A stretch of 64,000 bases of DNA, taken from contig JAUCBJ010008928.1 in assembly GCA_032718475.1 (NCBI GenBank), positions 62,001 through 126,000 on the forward strand, in the 5' to 3' direction. Positions 19,969 to 30,834 of this stretch are shown here, piece after piece. The translations under genes were made by a program, and so were the position numbers. Each line of letters opens with the position of its first letter. The first letter of the stretch is position 1. The notes beneath the pieces were generated by a model. It did no database searches, was not told the origin of the DNA, and worked only from the letters and a program-made list of their open reading frames with translations. This DNA is from Nemertoderma westbladi. Taxonomy: Eukaryota > Xenacoelomorpha > Nemertodermatida > Nemertodermatidae.

Positions 19969-22900
19969 ATGTCTGACGCAAAGCAGAACCTGTCAGACAG
20001 TCTACTAGATACAACCGAGAGCGAAGTGACAGCAGAGAGGCCGCGAAAGAGAGATGCCATTGACATCTATCTGTCAGACTATCAACGCTTTGTGGGAGAT
20101 GAAGAGTTGAGGAGAAGGCTGGAGGGGCTTAGCCCTAATAGTGAAGGAACCAAGCTTGTGCTGGACGCAATTGATGCGGAAATGTTAGCGGCGAACCAAG
20201 CTAAATTTGATGAACAACTCCGCCTGACACGAGTCCAAGAAGAACAAGTAAAGAAAAAACGTATAGAAGACCGAAAGGCAGTGGCAGTAGCAGCAGCAGT
20301 GGCAGCTGCAGAAGCAGAAAGAAAAGCGGCAGCGGCAGAGGCAGCGGCAGAGGCAAAAGCGGCAGTAGCAGCAGCAGTGGCAGCTGCAGAAGCAGAAAGA
20401 AAAGCGGCAGCGGCAGAGGCAGCGGCAGAGGCAAAAGCGACAGTAGCAGCGGCAGTGGCAGCTGCAGAAGCAGAAAGAAAAGTGGCAGCAGCAGACGTAG
20501 CGGCAGAGGCAAAAGCGGCGGAGGCAGTGGCAGAAGCCGAACGGAGAGCGACTGAAGAAACCACTCAATTAGAATTGGAAAACATTCAGGAGAATCAAGA
20601 CTGCATAAATAAACAGTTAACAGCTAGTAATATGCAGATGATGAATCGATCTACTCCCAAAAGACAGGGATATACATCATCTGAGGAAGGCGATACCACC
20701 GACACTGAAGGCGGAGGAAATCGATCCCGCCTAAGCAGACGTAAAAGAACATTCCACCGTCAGAAATTGCCTGATTTGCCTCCAGCTGTTAGAAGGCAAC
20801 TAAATAACACCAACTTAGAGAGTACAGAACCCACAGACCAAATAATTACAATAGAAAGACTCCCTACTATAGTAGATGAGCCTGAAATAAGTAGGCCTGT
20901 TCTTGAAATCACCCCTTCGGTAATAGATACACCTGTGCTCCCTGAAGCTACCTATAAATTCCCTCTGCATAGCACTAAGCTACCTGTGCCCCGTAGAACT
21001 GCCCAGGAGACAGTTCAGGTCCTGGACCCCGAGCGAAATATTCCAAATTTGTCGCCCGTTGTCCCTCGTCTGCCCGCTACGACGTTGGCGGATCCCGTTT
21101 CGGCGGTTGATTGGGTAGACGAGAGACGGCGGGGGATGGATATTCTCCTCGGAGAGATGAAGGAGAATCGGATACGCTCCTCCCAACAGGTCCGAGAGTT
21201 GGAAGGGACTGTCCAACATTTAAAGGGAACAGTGAGGGAAAGTAAGTTAGAGTTGCAAGAAGTGCAGCAAAATATCGCGCTAGAGCGCGATAAATTAGTA
21301 AATTTACAAAAGGGTATACCACCACCCCCTGTAACAATGTGTCAACCCGTTAGGTCTGAAGTAACTCATGCGCAAGGTGTGGAGCCTACACGCATTTATA
21401 CTGCTAGCGAAGTAGAAACTCCTATAGTGAACCCTATTAAGGGTAATTATAGACCTGTTGATAATGATATTCCCTATAGACCGGATCATAATCCGAGAAA
21501 TTTATATACCGATAATTCGATATTAAATAACACGATGGCCCAAGAAAGTTTTACGCATCAAATGGCTAGAACCGAAGCCCGGCAAGCGGTGAAGGTGGGA
21601 GAGATCGTCAAGTTCAATGGAGATGAGATGAAATGGTTACCTTTTAATGAATATTACAAAGATAACATACAGAACTCTGTACTATCTAACGGAGAGAAAC
21701 TTAGATTCCTCATCGAATGTTTGGAAGGACCTCCCAAGTCAATGGCGTTAAAATTTATTGGACATCCAGATGGATTAAGACAAGTTTGGGATACACTAAA
21801 CATCAGGTATGGTAATAGGACTAACATAGCTAGGTATTTATATGCGAAATTAATGGTGCCCCGAAAGTTTCTTAGCAGCGGGATTATAGAGTTTTCCGAT
21901 GAGATTCAGGAGATCTGTAGACAACTAGATTGGTTAGGTAAGTCTCATGAATACCAGAATTCTATGGTTGTAGGAGCCTTAGCATCTACTTTGCCCAAGG
22001 GTGGAGTAGGTACACGCTGGGACAAGAAGGTGTTATATATGATGGAACAACAACGACGAGACCCTACCATGACTGATCTCATGTCATTCTTAGATAGAGA
22101 AGTGAAATTACAGCTCCTAAGGCAGTCCAGAGAGAAGACATTGGAAAACAAGGTAAGTGAGAAACCCGTTTCTAGGAGAAGGGTAACACCAGTATGTTAT
22201 ACCGACGACGGTGAAAGCCAAACTTCTCAAGGAGAGGACAGCGGGAAAGACACTGACAGATCTTATTATGTCAATAAAATGCCTAAAGATCAGGTAAGTA
22301 AATCCGAGTCTCGACCCAATGACAGAAGGGAACCGGTACAAAAAACCCTTCCTACGTCTCCTAAAAGAATTCAGGTGAGAAAGCCCGAGGAAAGAACAAG
22401 TGTGCACCACATAGCACAGGTTAAAGTAAGTAACATCAAGCCGAAATGTGTGCTGTGCGACGGGCCCCACCGTTTAAATGCGTGTGATAAATTCCTGAGG
22501 AAATCACTAAAGGATAGACGTGAAGTCATGTGGGATAAGCGGTTGTGTTATAATTGCCTCAGACGAGGACACCAACGGCGAACCTGTAACTCCGACGCAA
22601 GGTGTGCAAAGTGCGGCGCAAAACATCATATCTTGTTGCACACGGAATTCGAACGAAACAGCCCGAGTCAGGTAAGTGAGTCCGAACTACATGTCCAATT
22701 CAGTGATGTGAACGACACTGATAAATCTGAGATGGAAGGATTCTATACAGACGAGTTCTCCGACCAAAACGAATCCTGTTACCTAATAAACACCACCGCA
22801 GCGTATCGAGTACTCGTGCATGAGAAAGACACAGACAGCGACCTTACCTTAACTACTTCCGATCAACAACCATCTTGGAAAGCGCCAACTTCCAATATAG

Positions 22901-24186
22901 GAATCCGAGAATTTCCTGTAGTCCAGTTACGGGTCCACGGACCTCAGAAGAGCTGTATAGTGAACGCCCTCCTGGACTCCGGTAGCACAGGAACATTCAT
23001 CGATAAAGAACTAGCCGAAGTCATCTTTGCTGGACAACCCAAGTTCCGAACCAAGCTAAACATGTCAGGGATCATGCAGGTTTGGAATTCTACTGTAGCT
23101 TCCGACTATTATATAGGTGAGTTGTCCACTCCACAGGATAAACTAGGAGAATACAGTATAAGGTCAGTAAAAATGGTGGCAATAAAGAACTTCGCTACTA
23201 CTCAAGCAGACCTTTATAATTGGGACGAGGATGAGAGCATCCAACATCTTAACATACCTCGATTCCAGACTGATTATCCTGGAGTGCAAGTACTCATCGG
23301 CCAAAACGCGCATGAGGCGCTGGAGACATTAGAGAAACGGCCTGCTCAACCGCAGCCCCTACAGACCTATGCGGTAAGAACTAGAGTAGGTTGGTACCTT
23401 ACTGGACCTTCCCGTAGAACGCTCAGGGAAAGACTGCTTCAAGATCGCGTCTGCCAGGTGAGTGAATGGGAAGATGATACTAGTGAGGGAGACGACCCAA
23501 CTGAGGGAACACCACACTCCTCAGATAATGACAATCTTAGCTCCAATGTAGATCAATGGAGATATTGCCCCAAGAAGTTTAATCCAACGGACATCGCTTA
23601 CAGAGGAGCAACTCCTCAAGAACTGACAGATACTATAGACCGGTTAGGTGAACCCGACTTCCTGAGTAAGGAGAATGAATGGCCTCCCCATCTTACTCCG
23701 ACTGAGATTAGACCAGCCAAGGGAGCGGAGAAAGTCGAACCTGAAACCCGGACGGGTGGATCGGAGTTATTTGAACCCGGGATAGATCTGTCGGTATTAC
23801 ATGTTGCCAGGGACGACGCCGTGGATCTGGGCCTCCCCTCCGCGAGTGGATCCTTCATGAAGATCAGAGAGAGCGATTGGAGCTCTGGAACATCAGACGT
23901 CTCGCAGGGACTCTCACCTCTCCTGCAGAGAGCGATGGACCACTATAGCTCCTGGAATCGGCTTTGTGACGCCGTCATATACTTTGAGCGATGTTTCTAT
24001 CGTCACTATTCCAGGACGAAGAGGAAACCTGGAATTGTATTCAGGATGCAGCGACACAATCACCCAGTCGGTCGTTTGTGTTTACCGGAAGGGAATGGAG
24101 GACTCTCCGGAAACTGTGGAAGGCAAGATTCTCTTCCCACGACCACCTCCCTAATCCTTCAAACATCTAGGGACTCCATAACGTAA
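19969..24186 (+). CDS. BEL-C gag-protease polyprotein with fused pol remnants
   Basis: An uninterrupted 1405-codon frame from ATG 19969. Residues ~90-200 are an Ala/Glu/Lys coiled coil with three 26-residue repeats. About 540-720 is a gag core (DUF1759-like; VKFNGDEMKWLPFNEYY). About 826-890 holds zinc knuckles (CVLCDGPHRLNAC, CYNCLRRGHQRRTC, CAKCGAKHH). About 1001 starts the retropepsin site LLDSGSTGTFI, with VLIGQN near 1107. RT is absent: after an acidic linker the frame jumps to the RNase H end (WRYCPKKFNPTDIA, ~1196) and linker, then at ~1355 straight to the integrase tail (PVGRLCLP). Both joints keep frame. The product could build particles and process them but not reverse-transcribe or integrate. 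Consensus splice donors are unusually frequent at 21937-23463. Confidence 0.9.
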   Translation: MSDAKQNLSDSLLDTTESEVTAERPRKRDAIDIYLSDYQRFVGDEELRRRLEGLSPNSEGTKLVLDAIDAEMLAANQAKFDEQLRLTRVQEEQVKKKRIEDRKAVAVAAAVAAAEAERKAAAAEAAAEAKAAVAAAVAAAEAERKAAAAEAAAEAKATVAAAVAAAEAERKVAAADVAAEAKAAEAVAEAERRATEETTQLELENIQENQDCINKQLTASNMQMMNRSTPKRQGYTSSEEGDTTDTEGGGNRSRLSRRKRTFHRQKLPDLPPAVRRQLNNTNLESTEPTDQIITIERLPTIVDEPEISRPVLEITPSVIDTPVLPEATYKFPLHSTKLPVPRRTAQETVQVLDPERNIPNLSPVVPRLPATTLADPVSAVDWVDERRRGMDILLGEMKENRIRSSQQVRELEGTVQHLKGTVRESKLELQEVQQNIALERDKLVNLQKGIPPPPVTMCQPVRSEVTHAQGVEPTRIYTASEVETPIVNPIKGNYRPVDNDIPYRPDHNPRNLYTDNSILNNTMAQESFTHQMARTEARQAVKVGEIVKFNGDEMKWLPFNEYYKDNIQNSVLSNGEKLRFLIECLEGPPKSMALKFIGHPDGLRQVWDTLNIRYGNRTNIARYLYAKLMVPRKFLSSGIIEFSDEIQEICRQLDWLGKSHEYQNSMVVGALASTLPKGGVGTRWDKKVLYMMEQQRRDPTMTDLMSFLDREVKLQLLRQSREKTLENKVSEKPVSRRRVTPVCYTDDGESQTSQGEDSGKDTDRSYYVNKMPKDQVSKSESRPNDRREPVQKTLPTSPKRIQVRKPEERTSVHHIAQVKVSNIKPKCVLCDGPHRLNACDKFLRKSLKDRREVMWDKRLCYNCLRRGHQRRTCNSDARCAKCGAKHHILLHTEFERNSPSQVSESELHVQFSDVNDTDKSEMEGFYTDEFSDQNESCYLINTTAAYRVLVHEKDTDSDLTLTTSDQQPSWKAPTSNIGIREFPVVQLRVHGPQKSCIVNALLDSGSTGTFIDKELAEVIFAGQPKFRTKLNMSGIMQVWNSTVASDYYIGELSTPQDKLGEYSIRSVKMVAIKNFATTQADLYNWDEDESIQHLNIPRFQTDYPGVQVLIGQNAHEALETLEKRPAQPQPLQTYAVRTRVGWYLTGPSRRTLRERLLQDRVCQVSEWEDDTSEGDDPTEGTPHSSDNDNLSSNVDQWRYCPKKFNPTDIAYRGATPQELTDTIDRLGEPDFLSKENEWPPHLTPTEIRPAKGAEKVEPETRTGGSELFEPGIDLSVLHVARDDAVDLGLPSASGSFMKIRESDWSSGTSDVSQGLSPLLQRAMDHYSSWNRLCDAVIYFERCFYRHYSRTKRKPGIVFRMQRHNHPVGRLCLPEGNGGLSGNCGRQDSLPTTTSLILQTSRDSIT
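20287..20520 (+). repeat. 78-bp in-frame tandem repeat, three copies
   Basis: Three 78-base units encode the 26-residue repeat AVAAAVAAAEAERK plus AAAAEAAAEAKA with small changes. The GCA/GCG-rich units preserve the frame and lengthen the predicted gag coiled coil. Confidence 0.9.
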
Positions 24187-25090
24187 CAACATATGGAGTG
24201 GGTGTGTGACTCTATTATTTTGTATTTGTTTTATTTTTATATTTATGTATGTATTATTATGTAATTTTATTTTAATCGTTTTATTTAATTTTATTTAGTA
24301 GTGTGGTATTTTAGAGATTATTTAGTAGATTAGTGCAATATATATTCGCGTTTATTATTTAATTACGTATATTATATATTTAGTGCGACGGCAAGAAATA
24401 ATTCTTTTCCTCTTTCCTTACTGTCTGTATCATATTATAAATACGTGACTACAGTAAGATGAAATGTCCGTACTTATTAAAGTACAATAAAGCCACTACT
24501 ATATTCAAGTATTATTGGTAGGCAGAGTATTAGGAATGCAAAGTTCAGATCCTCGTGTCTCGGCTAAACCAAGCTCTGGGTAGACCTTGGAAACGACTTG
24601 CCTCTTCACACTGACATTGCTTCGTGCGATATTGCTCTCATACCGTATATTAAATAATACATATAGTAGCGTGATGTCCCTTTAACAGTAGCGTATAACG
24701 CAAAATAAATCTGTTAAACCCTTTGACCATCTGCAATTCTAGTCGATTAAGATATCGCGGCACCCACCAATATACTTGAAAGACAAATTTTAGAATCAGT
24801 GGTTAACGTCTCCAGACAAGTTCTGGAATAAATTGGTGCCCATCTCAAATATTAATTATTTAATATTTGCAAATCTAATAAATCAAAATCTGTAAAATTC
24901 AGATCCTTCAACAATTCTAGTCAATTAAGATATCGTAGCATTTACCGATATTCTTAAAAAGACAATTGTCACAGAATTAAGGATCTTGTGTCCCCAGACA
25001 TATTCTAGAATCAAAATATGTCCATTTAATTATCAAATAATAAAATTTCAGGGAATAAATTTAAATTCATGCCTTTTAATGAATTTAATA
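24187..25090 (+). other. BEL-C 3' untranslated region shared with BEL-B
   Basis: Homologous to 8994 down to 7885 (minus strand) in BEL-B: GGAGTGGGTGTGTGACT, TATGTATGTATTATTATGTAA, CTCGTGTCTCGGCTAAACC and later blocks all match. AT-rich and without a gene. The homology ends near 25075-25090, which marks where BEL-C-specific sequence begins. Confidence 0.7.
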
Positions 25091-25836
25091 AATTGCCATT
25101 TTTTCGCAATTTATAACATTCCCAAAATTCCATTAATTAATAGATCAAGGGAGCGGAGATTTATCTTATTATGCATATGAGTGTGCGAAAGTCTCCCAAA
25201 CCTAGTCAATAGCCGATAAAATTCATAAAGTCATGTATAAAACAGAACATTGACTATTAAAGAATACTATTAAATAACATCCCAGATCTGTATGCATTGG
25301 AATTACTCTAATTCTACCGCTAGCTTTGCATAATGTCACCATAGCAACAACCACGCTAGAATTAGAATTGAGTTAAAAGAACAATAGAAAGCTTGTCCTA
25401 TTGAATAGCATAGGGAATAAATAGCGCACTACTAGTATCCAAGGATACATAATAATACAGTGACATTCTGGAAGGCATTGACTAACGGACAAATGGCCCG
25501 AATGTGCGTAGTTGTGACCAGTTGTGTGGTATTTGTGAGTTTATAGGTGAATGTTACTGCTAAAGTGTGTTTACAGTAGCTAGTCGCAATCGTAAAAGTA
25601 ACCTAACTCTCCAAGGAAAACCTGAAGTACATCTAAGCCTTTGGGACGGACAGTTGAGTGACTTGTGCCGGTTGTCGTTGTCGTTGTGCGGCTACGTCGT
25701 TGGCGAAAGTACAGCGGCGACGACACATCGGCGCTGAGGATCTCGTACTGTCCGGGGGTTGATTGGGGTAGGCAGCGACGCCCGCTCGCCTAAATATAAA
25801 CTCATTATAATATGGATAAACTCATATATAGCAGAT

Positions 25837-26796
25837 ATGACGGAGTTGATAGAAGATGTTCTTGGTATCGGGGAGCGATATACTCTACTTTTGCAAGCGT
25901 TTGTTGATAGCTTAATACGCGGCGACGTTAGTCCAACTGCTGCGGAGGACGATGGTCGTTATATCGAACCGCCAATGTCCCAAGAGCAGCTCGCGCGCGA
26001 GTTGGACTATAGAAAATTCGCTGCTCGATATACGCAGCGTAATGGTACGTATATGGCCTTCTTAACTACTGGTCATCCTATCGATTTACACGATATAGAC
26101 GATATAGACACCAAAAGGGAAATGGTTCTATTTAAATATCATACCCAGCGGAGGCGGAACAATAAACCGAGAATCGAACATGAGAATTCTATGCGAAACC
26201 GAATCGAAAGAGAAGACGTTGAGGAGCCGGATAATCGCAGCGACTTCAACGATTATCTGGAATTCCTGATAGAAACATATCTCAATATTGCCAGTCAACA
26301 AAATCTAGAAACTCGATATCCTCAAGGTATACATCATGACTGCATGGTAGAACTCAAACGGCTCGATTACCCTATGATGTATCTTACCGCCGATCGACCG
26401 CCACCTGTTGTACCGAATAGCTTCGAACGGATGGAGGAATATTGTAAGCTGGAGAACGATCACCCGCGTTTCCCCTACAAGACGTACGTTTTTGGGTATT
26501 ATTGCGATGAATGCCCAAGACCCAACCAACAAACGGAAAGACATAAACATCCGCGGAGACGTTGCTTTAAACACGGTTTTACTCGCTATACTTACAGGAG
26601 TTTCGAGCGAAACTTGTTCAATGTATCACCTACGCTCGTTCGACTCAGACGATCCTTAAATAAACCAATGATCAGAGTTTCGGAATACTCGATCAGAGCT
26701 CCTCATTCCCTAGTGAGACCTCAGACTCTTGATCCTATTAGTATGACGGATCCTCCCGAGCTGTATTCACTGTTCAAAGATCTAGTGCTACCCTAA
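25837..26796 (+). CDS. BEL-C accessory gene of unknown function (320 aa)
   Basis: The frame begins at ATG 25837 (MTELIEDVLGIGERYTLLLQ); 26 codons upstream are also open but have no ATG. It lies in the slot where some LTR elements carry env or captured genes. The protein is charged and soluble-looking, without a signal peptide or membrane segment. The N-terminal third is helical and acidic, the middle is rich in Arg/Glu/Asp, and a Cys/His cluster lies near residue 230 (YYCDECPRPN, then H-K-H, RRRCFKHG) that could bind zinc. The C-terminus is basic, then Pro-rich. I recognise no family. Splice acceptors upstream (for example TGTGTTTACAG near 25575) could join the gag-internal donors to make its mRNA. 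BEL-B lacks it. Its intact frame in a young element favours function. Confidence 0.65.
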   Translation: MTELIEDVLGIGERYTLLLQAFVDSLIRGDVSPTAAEDDGRYIEPPMSQEQLARELDYRKFAARYTQRNGTYMAFLTTGHPIDLHDIDDIDTKREMVLFKYHTQRRRNNKPRIEHENSMRNRIEREDVEEPDNRSDFNDYLEFLIETYLNIASQQNLETRYPQGIHHDCMVELKRLDYPMMYLTADRPPPVVPNSFERMEEYCKLENDHPRFPYKTYVFGYYCDECPRPNQQTERHKHPRRRCFKHGFTRYTYRSFERNLFNVSPTLVRLRRSLNKPMIRVSEYSIRAPHSLVRPQTLDPISMTDPPELYSLFKDLVLP

Positions 26797-27435
26797 CAAT
26801 TAATCGGTAACACTCCGACAGTGATTTCTAGCTAGCCGCCCATCTTACCTAGCCGGATTGTGACGCGGACACCTAATATCACTATCCAACCGTATGGTCG
26901 TCCCCGTTTAACGCGATACAACCCCTCATCAAGGTGAAGGAGAGCGTTGTACGAAACGAGTTAAACGCTATTCTATAAAGATCAAAAAAGAAACCTGCGT
27001 TTGTTCAGATAAACGTAAGTTATAACAGTAAGTCCAATCGATAAACGAATTGGCCTTATCTCAATTCGATTGAGAAATCCAGAATCTCTAAGAAGTTATC
27101 GAACTTGGACGATCCTATTCTCTGCGAGAGTTTTTGGATGAACGTATCCAGCTACGAGCGGAGGAAAATCAGCTCGAGGAGAAGCATATCGAAACGGCAG
27201 ATACCTCGACCATAAACCTACACCTTCTGATGCAATCATATTGCATCCTTCACCCAGGAGTTATGGCCCTCCTAGTAAAGTGGCTCCCCCCAAAGAGAAA
27301 AAGACTCTTGCTAGCCTCAAAAAACTGCGTAAACGCCGTCTGCGTAAGAAAGACTAAATGTTTAGAGTATCTTTATGTTTTAGAAACTGTGATTTTTATA
27401 TTTTATAGACTGAAAATCCCATTTTCTGGGAGCGG
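26797..27435 (+). other. BEL-C 3' internal region with broken coding traces
   Basis: Short open stretches in different frames look protein-like: one at 27090-27220 reads SYSLREFLDERIQLRAEEN, and another ending at about 27357 has a basic tail (SLKKLRKRRLRKKD). They may be exons of a second accessory gene or remains of one. The purine-rich GGGAGCGG directly before the 3' LTR could be the polypurine tract. Confidence 0.45.
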
Positions 27436-28536
27436 TGTAAAAGCTTTTGCTGAATTGTCCGGTTATTTTTCCTTATTTTTCCTGTAAAATACTCTGTAGT
27501 TGGTTTACCAGGCATAAAAATGCCGTGTCCTTGCTGTACTGGTGTTTTAGCGGACATAAAAGCTATTTCTTCTGTATTTGTACTTTAGAGGACATAATCC
27601 GTAATTCCGTGACGTAAAAGCTCGATACTCTTGAAAACAGTGTCGCTACCATGACGACGGCTAGCAGCTGATATTGCCACGTCGACGTTTCTTTGTTTCT
27701 TTGTTCTCTCGTTGTTCAGTGTTTTCAGTTTTTAGTCCTACACTAGTAGGCTTAATTATAAGGACATATATCCGTTATCTGATGTCTGATCACTGATGTC
27801 TGCATACTGCATACTGCATACTGCAGTACTGCATACACTGCATACTGTGTAACACTGTGCATACTTTTATATTGTTATACATGCTATTTACTGTCAGTTC
27901 TTCATAATATGGTTGATGAATTATTATATTTGGAATAACGACCCGAAAACCCAATATTCTTGATATACCGAAGGTAAGAGAGAAAGGTTACAGATAAATG
28001 ATTGCGACCTATGTTGAGTGGTTTGAAGTGAATCTAATGTTATTTGATAGACCCTACATGATTCGGTCCGTGTTCCTTTTATATGTGACTAAAATCAGTG
28101 AAGATCGGCAGATCAGTGTGCAGTATTGTGCAGCATTGTGTATGAGTGAGACTGATAACGAAGCATTTCCTAAAGAATGCGCCATATATGTGAATTGTAA
28201 CTAAGCCATATCGTTGTGAGTAGTTTAAGTCATAACTCTGTTTGTATAGATAGAGCGCCACGTCCTAAAGGAACTGTTAATATTTCCCGAAGGTGAATAA
28301 TATTGTCAGAGATTATATAATACTGTCAGTCGAATAATACATTAGGCTTACATAGCAATAAAATTAAGCCGTCGAACCCAATCTCCCGGGTATATCCAGC
28401 GGGTGAATGATCGCGCACAGATTGGTTTCGACTAGTGTAGTGAATTAAATACTTGTCATAGACTAAAGGTGATTTATTATCTAGAAGACATCCTAATTTG
28501 GCGGGTTAAACTGCCAAAGGTCTGAAAGCGCGAACA
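27436..28536 (+). repeat. 3' LTR of BEL-C
   Basis: 1101 bases, same ends as the 5' LTR (TGTAAAAGC ... GCGAACA). The substitutions I see against the 5' LTR are at about 27521, 28347 and 28502, with two short indels. It is followed by the CCAGC duplication (28537-28541). Confidence 0.9.
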
Positions 28537-28541
28537 CCAGC

Positions 28542-28862
28542 CATCAGATGTTCTTGGGCCAAAGTCTGAAACGACCGTACTTAGTACAGAATTCTGAGAG
28601 GAATCTGATTCTCAGAAAAACTATAACTGTGCATGCGCCAGTTTCCACAGGTAGGTCTCTACTGGCATAACTGGGAAGATTGCTCTGATTGGCTGAATAG
28701 ACTCAAACAAAGGAATCTCCACATATACAAAGAATCAGCTGACAGATTTCGTCATCTTGGTTCTAATTTCTGACCGATGCGCTGTTGAACAATTTTAGGG
28801 CTACTTTAGAGTATTCCGCGCATTGCGTAAAAATGACATGTTATGTCCGCAAAAGCTTTTAC
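28542..28862 (-). repeat. Older LTR, outer half (continues 16171-16490)
   Basis: 28542-28668 matches 14436-14567. On the minus strand the start near 28862 reads TAAAAGCTTTTGCGGACATAA, like the LTR start TGTAAAAGCTTTTGC. Together with 16171-16490 it is one old LTR split by BEL-C. The LINE tail abuts it at about 28866. Confidence 0.65.
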
Positions 28863-28865
28863 AAG

Positions 28866-29140
28866 GAGTCTCATTGGTTCCCCAAAGCTTGACACTAGAA
28901 CAAAGCCGCCTCCGATTTCCAGGACATTGCTTTCGCTGTGAAGATCAGCCAGTGCATAATCTTGTACTTTGGCGGCCTCATGAAATGTATTAGCATGGTG
29001 GACAGTCCATTACTTTCTTGAGACGCATCTTAAATGACACTGGCCTTGAAGATCCGGATGATCTAGCAAATGTCATGGGTGATACGATAGGGAGTTGTGA
29101 CTGCACAATTTTGTCGGCAAGCCGGCACAGCATTCTTAAA
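28866..29140 (+). pseudogene. Non-LTR retrotransposon 3' end
   Basis: The plus strand reads LTLEQSRLRFPGHCFRCEDQ, LVLWRPHE and TFLRRILNDTGLEDPDDLAN, a diverged copy of the tail at 15248-15493, with an in-frame stop near 28990. The 3' flank has a short TA repeat (29148-29164). Confidence 0.7.
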
Positions 29141-29445
29141 AAATATGTAATATATATATATATAATGCAGCATGCCGATTCTAGTAGTAGTACCATAAAA
29201 TACAAAAGAATTTATAATCAATCTGAACCACATTTTTTAGATTTTATATTACCTCGTTAATTAATGACCAAAAATGTCAAGAAATATTGATTTTATATTA
29301 ATGGATCGTATATTTATTCATAAAAATTCTAGTGAATGTATATAACACAAGCCAAACAAAATGGACAGTAAACAAGAGTAAGTAGCAAATTGTTATTGAT
29401 GTTGTTCCAGAAGTATTTAAAACACCTTGTTGCTTCTATCCAACA

Positions 29446-29599
29446 GTTTTCCGATTTTTGCACAGGCTATCCAACAATTATTGAAAAAGGATTTAAAAAG
29501 GTAAAAATGTCCTCCCGGCTCTCTGGGATTTCATTTTTACATTTTAGCTTGTGCAGAAATTGGATAACTGTTGGATAGCCTGTGCAAAAATTGGATAAC
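29446..29599. mobile_element. Short inverted-repeat element (MITE-like)
   Basis: The arms 29446-29476 and 29569-29599 are inverted copies of a 31-base sequence (TTTTTGCACAGGCTATCCAACA is shared, with mismatches outside it). About 90 bases lie between. No coding capacity; a target duplication was not established. Confidence 0.55.
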
Positions 29600-30834
29600 T
29601 CTAATAACCTGATAACAACTGTCAATAAATATTACTATCCTATCTTTTTTTTTTTTTTTTTAAAATACCCGTTGCAGTGACTGAAGTCGTTGGTAACGTA
29701 CAGTATGAGTAGTATAACGTATTGTACAAAAGGATGCCTCTTATATTTTGAGTTATATTGTAAAATTGGTATTGGAGACATTTTGCAAGCAAGACGAGAC
29801 ACATAGTCACACTATAACATTATTAAATGCAGCCAAATTAATTAAGATTAAATCCTTTTATTAATTACACATTAATAAATCAGTCTGGCTCATGTCATTT
29901 ACAGGTATTTTTGGAATTAGTAAATAGATGAAAAAAGTTACTTCTGTTGACATCAAATGAAATTTTGTTACTTTTTTCGTCATTATAAAGCAGTACAGTA
30001 CATACAGTATATAATAAATTTAGAAACGTATGGAAAAACGTTAGGTAACGTATGGAATATAAATTTGAACTCCAATAATTGTGCTGGAATCCAAAGCCTT
30101 TTCCCTTTGGCCTTCCCTCCCCTTCCCTGGCAAAAGCCAAAGCCTTCCCTTTGCATTAACCACTTTTGTGATAAAGATTCGAAGTGAAAGTAACGTATGG
30201 ATCGAAATATGGACAAGCCATTGTATTATTGTAATTTACATCAGAGTTTGGAATATTTGTGATTTGGAATTGGTATCATGCCATAATACTTTCCTACTTT
30301 TGATTTTTTCAAAATGAGATACAAGGACTACTTCTCTGTTAAAACATTTTTCAATGTTGCTTGTAATTCTTGAAATTCTATGAAATTCCTTCCCTAATAC
30401 AGCTGCTCAGTCGAAACGAATTATCAGCTTAGATAAACAATCACTAATGGTTTCCCACACTTTAATCTATTATCTACAACATTCTATCATAAAAAATTCA
30501 ATAATTAACGATTTATATTTCAATGCTTAGGGTGACCAATTTTGAAACAGGCTGATGAGTAGGCCTAGTGTTACATATGTTGTATTTTTTAAATAAAACA
30601 TGAAGATTTGTTATTATCAATATTATACAAAGGCCTACCATATTGGATAAGATGTACTTTTGTATTTGTAGGCCTACTACATACATACGAACCAACTTAT
30701 ACAAACAAAACCCAGTTGTACTGTACAATCCTACTTTATTTACGATTGCAAATCCACCACCTCTGTAAATCCACCACATAAACAAAGTAATAAACAAGTA
30801 ACACAAAATGAATTAAAACATAATTATTATTTAT
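29600..30834. other. No gene recognised
   Basis: AT-rich DNA with a T run at 29646-29662 and a purine/pyrimidine-skewed quasi-palindrome near 30090-30155 (CCTTTGGCC...GCCAAAGCC). Nothing else supportable. Confidence 0.5.

Larger units (their letters stand above)
16491..28536 (+). mobile_element. BEL-C: complete BEL/Pao LTR element, 12,046 bp, RT and integrase deleted
   Basis: The element is bounded by two direct LTRs (16491-17592 and 27436-28536), starts TG and ends CA, and is flanked by CCAGC duplications. By eye the LTRs differ at three bases and two short indels, so the insertion is young. The internal part has a long leader, one 1405-codon gag-protease frame, a 3' untranslated region shared with BEL-B, and 2.3 kb of sequence absent from BEL-B that carries a further gene. 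RT, most of RNase H and integrase are gone, so it must be copied in trans if it still moves. It lies inside an older opposite-strand LTR of its own family. Confidence 0.9.

Noticed and set aside
20082-20568. Long minus-strand frames rich in Ala/Ser, Cys/Phe and Leu/Pro
   Set aside because: Antisense shadows of the GCA/GCG repeats in the gag coiled coil.
24187-25200. 3' region of BEL-C first taken as its LTR
   Set aside because: No matching copy lies upstream of gag; the real LTRs were then found at 16491 and 27436 with a target duplication.
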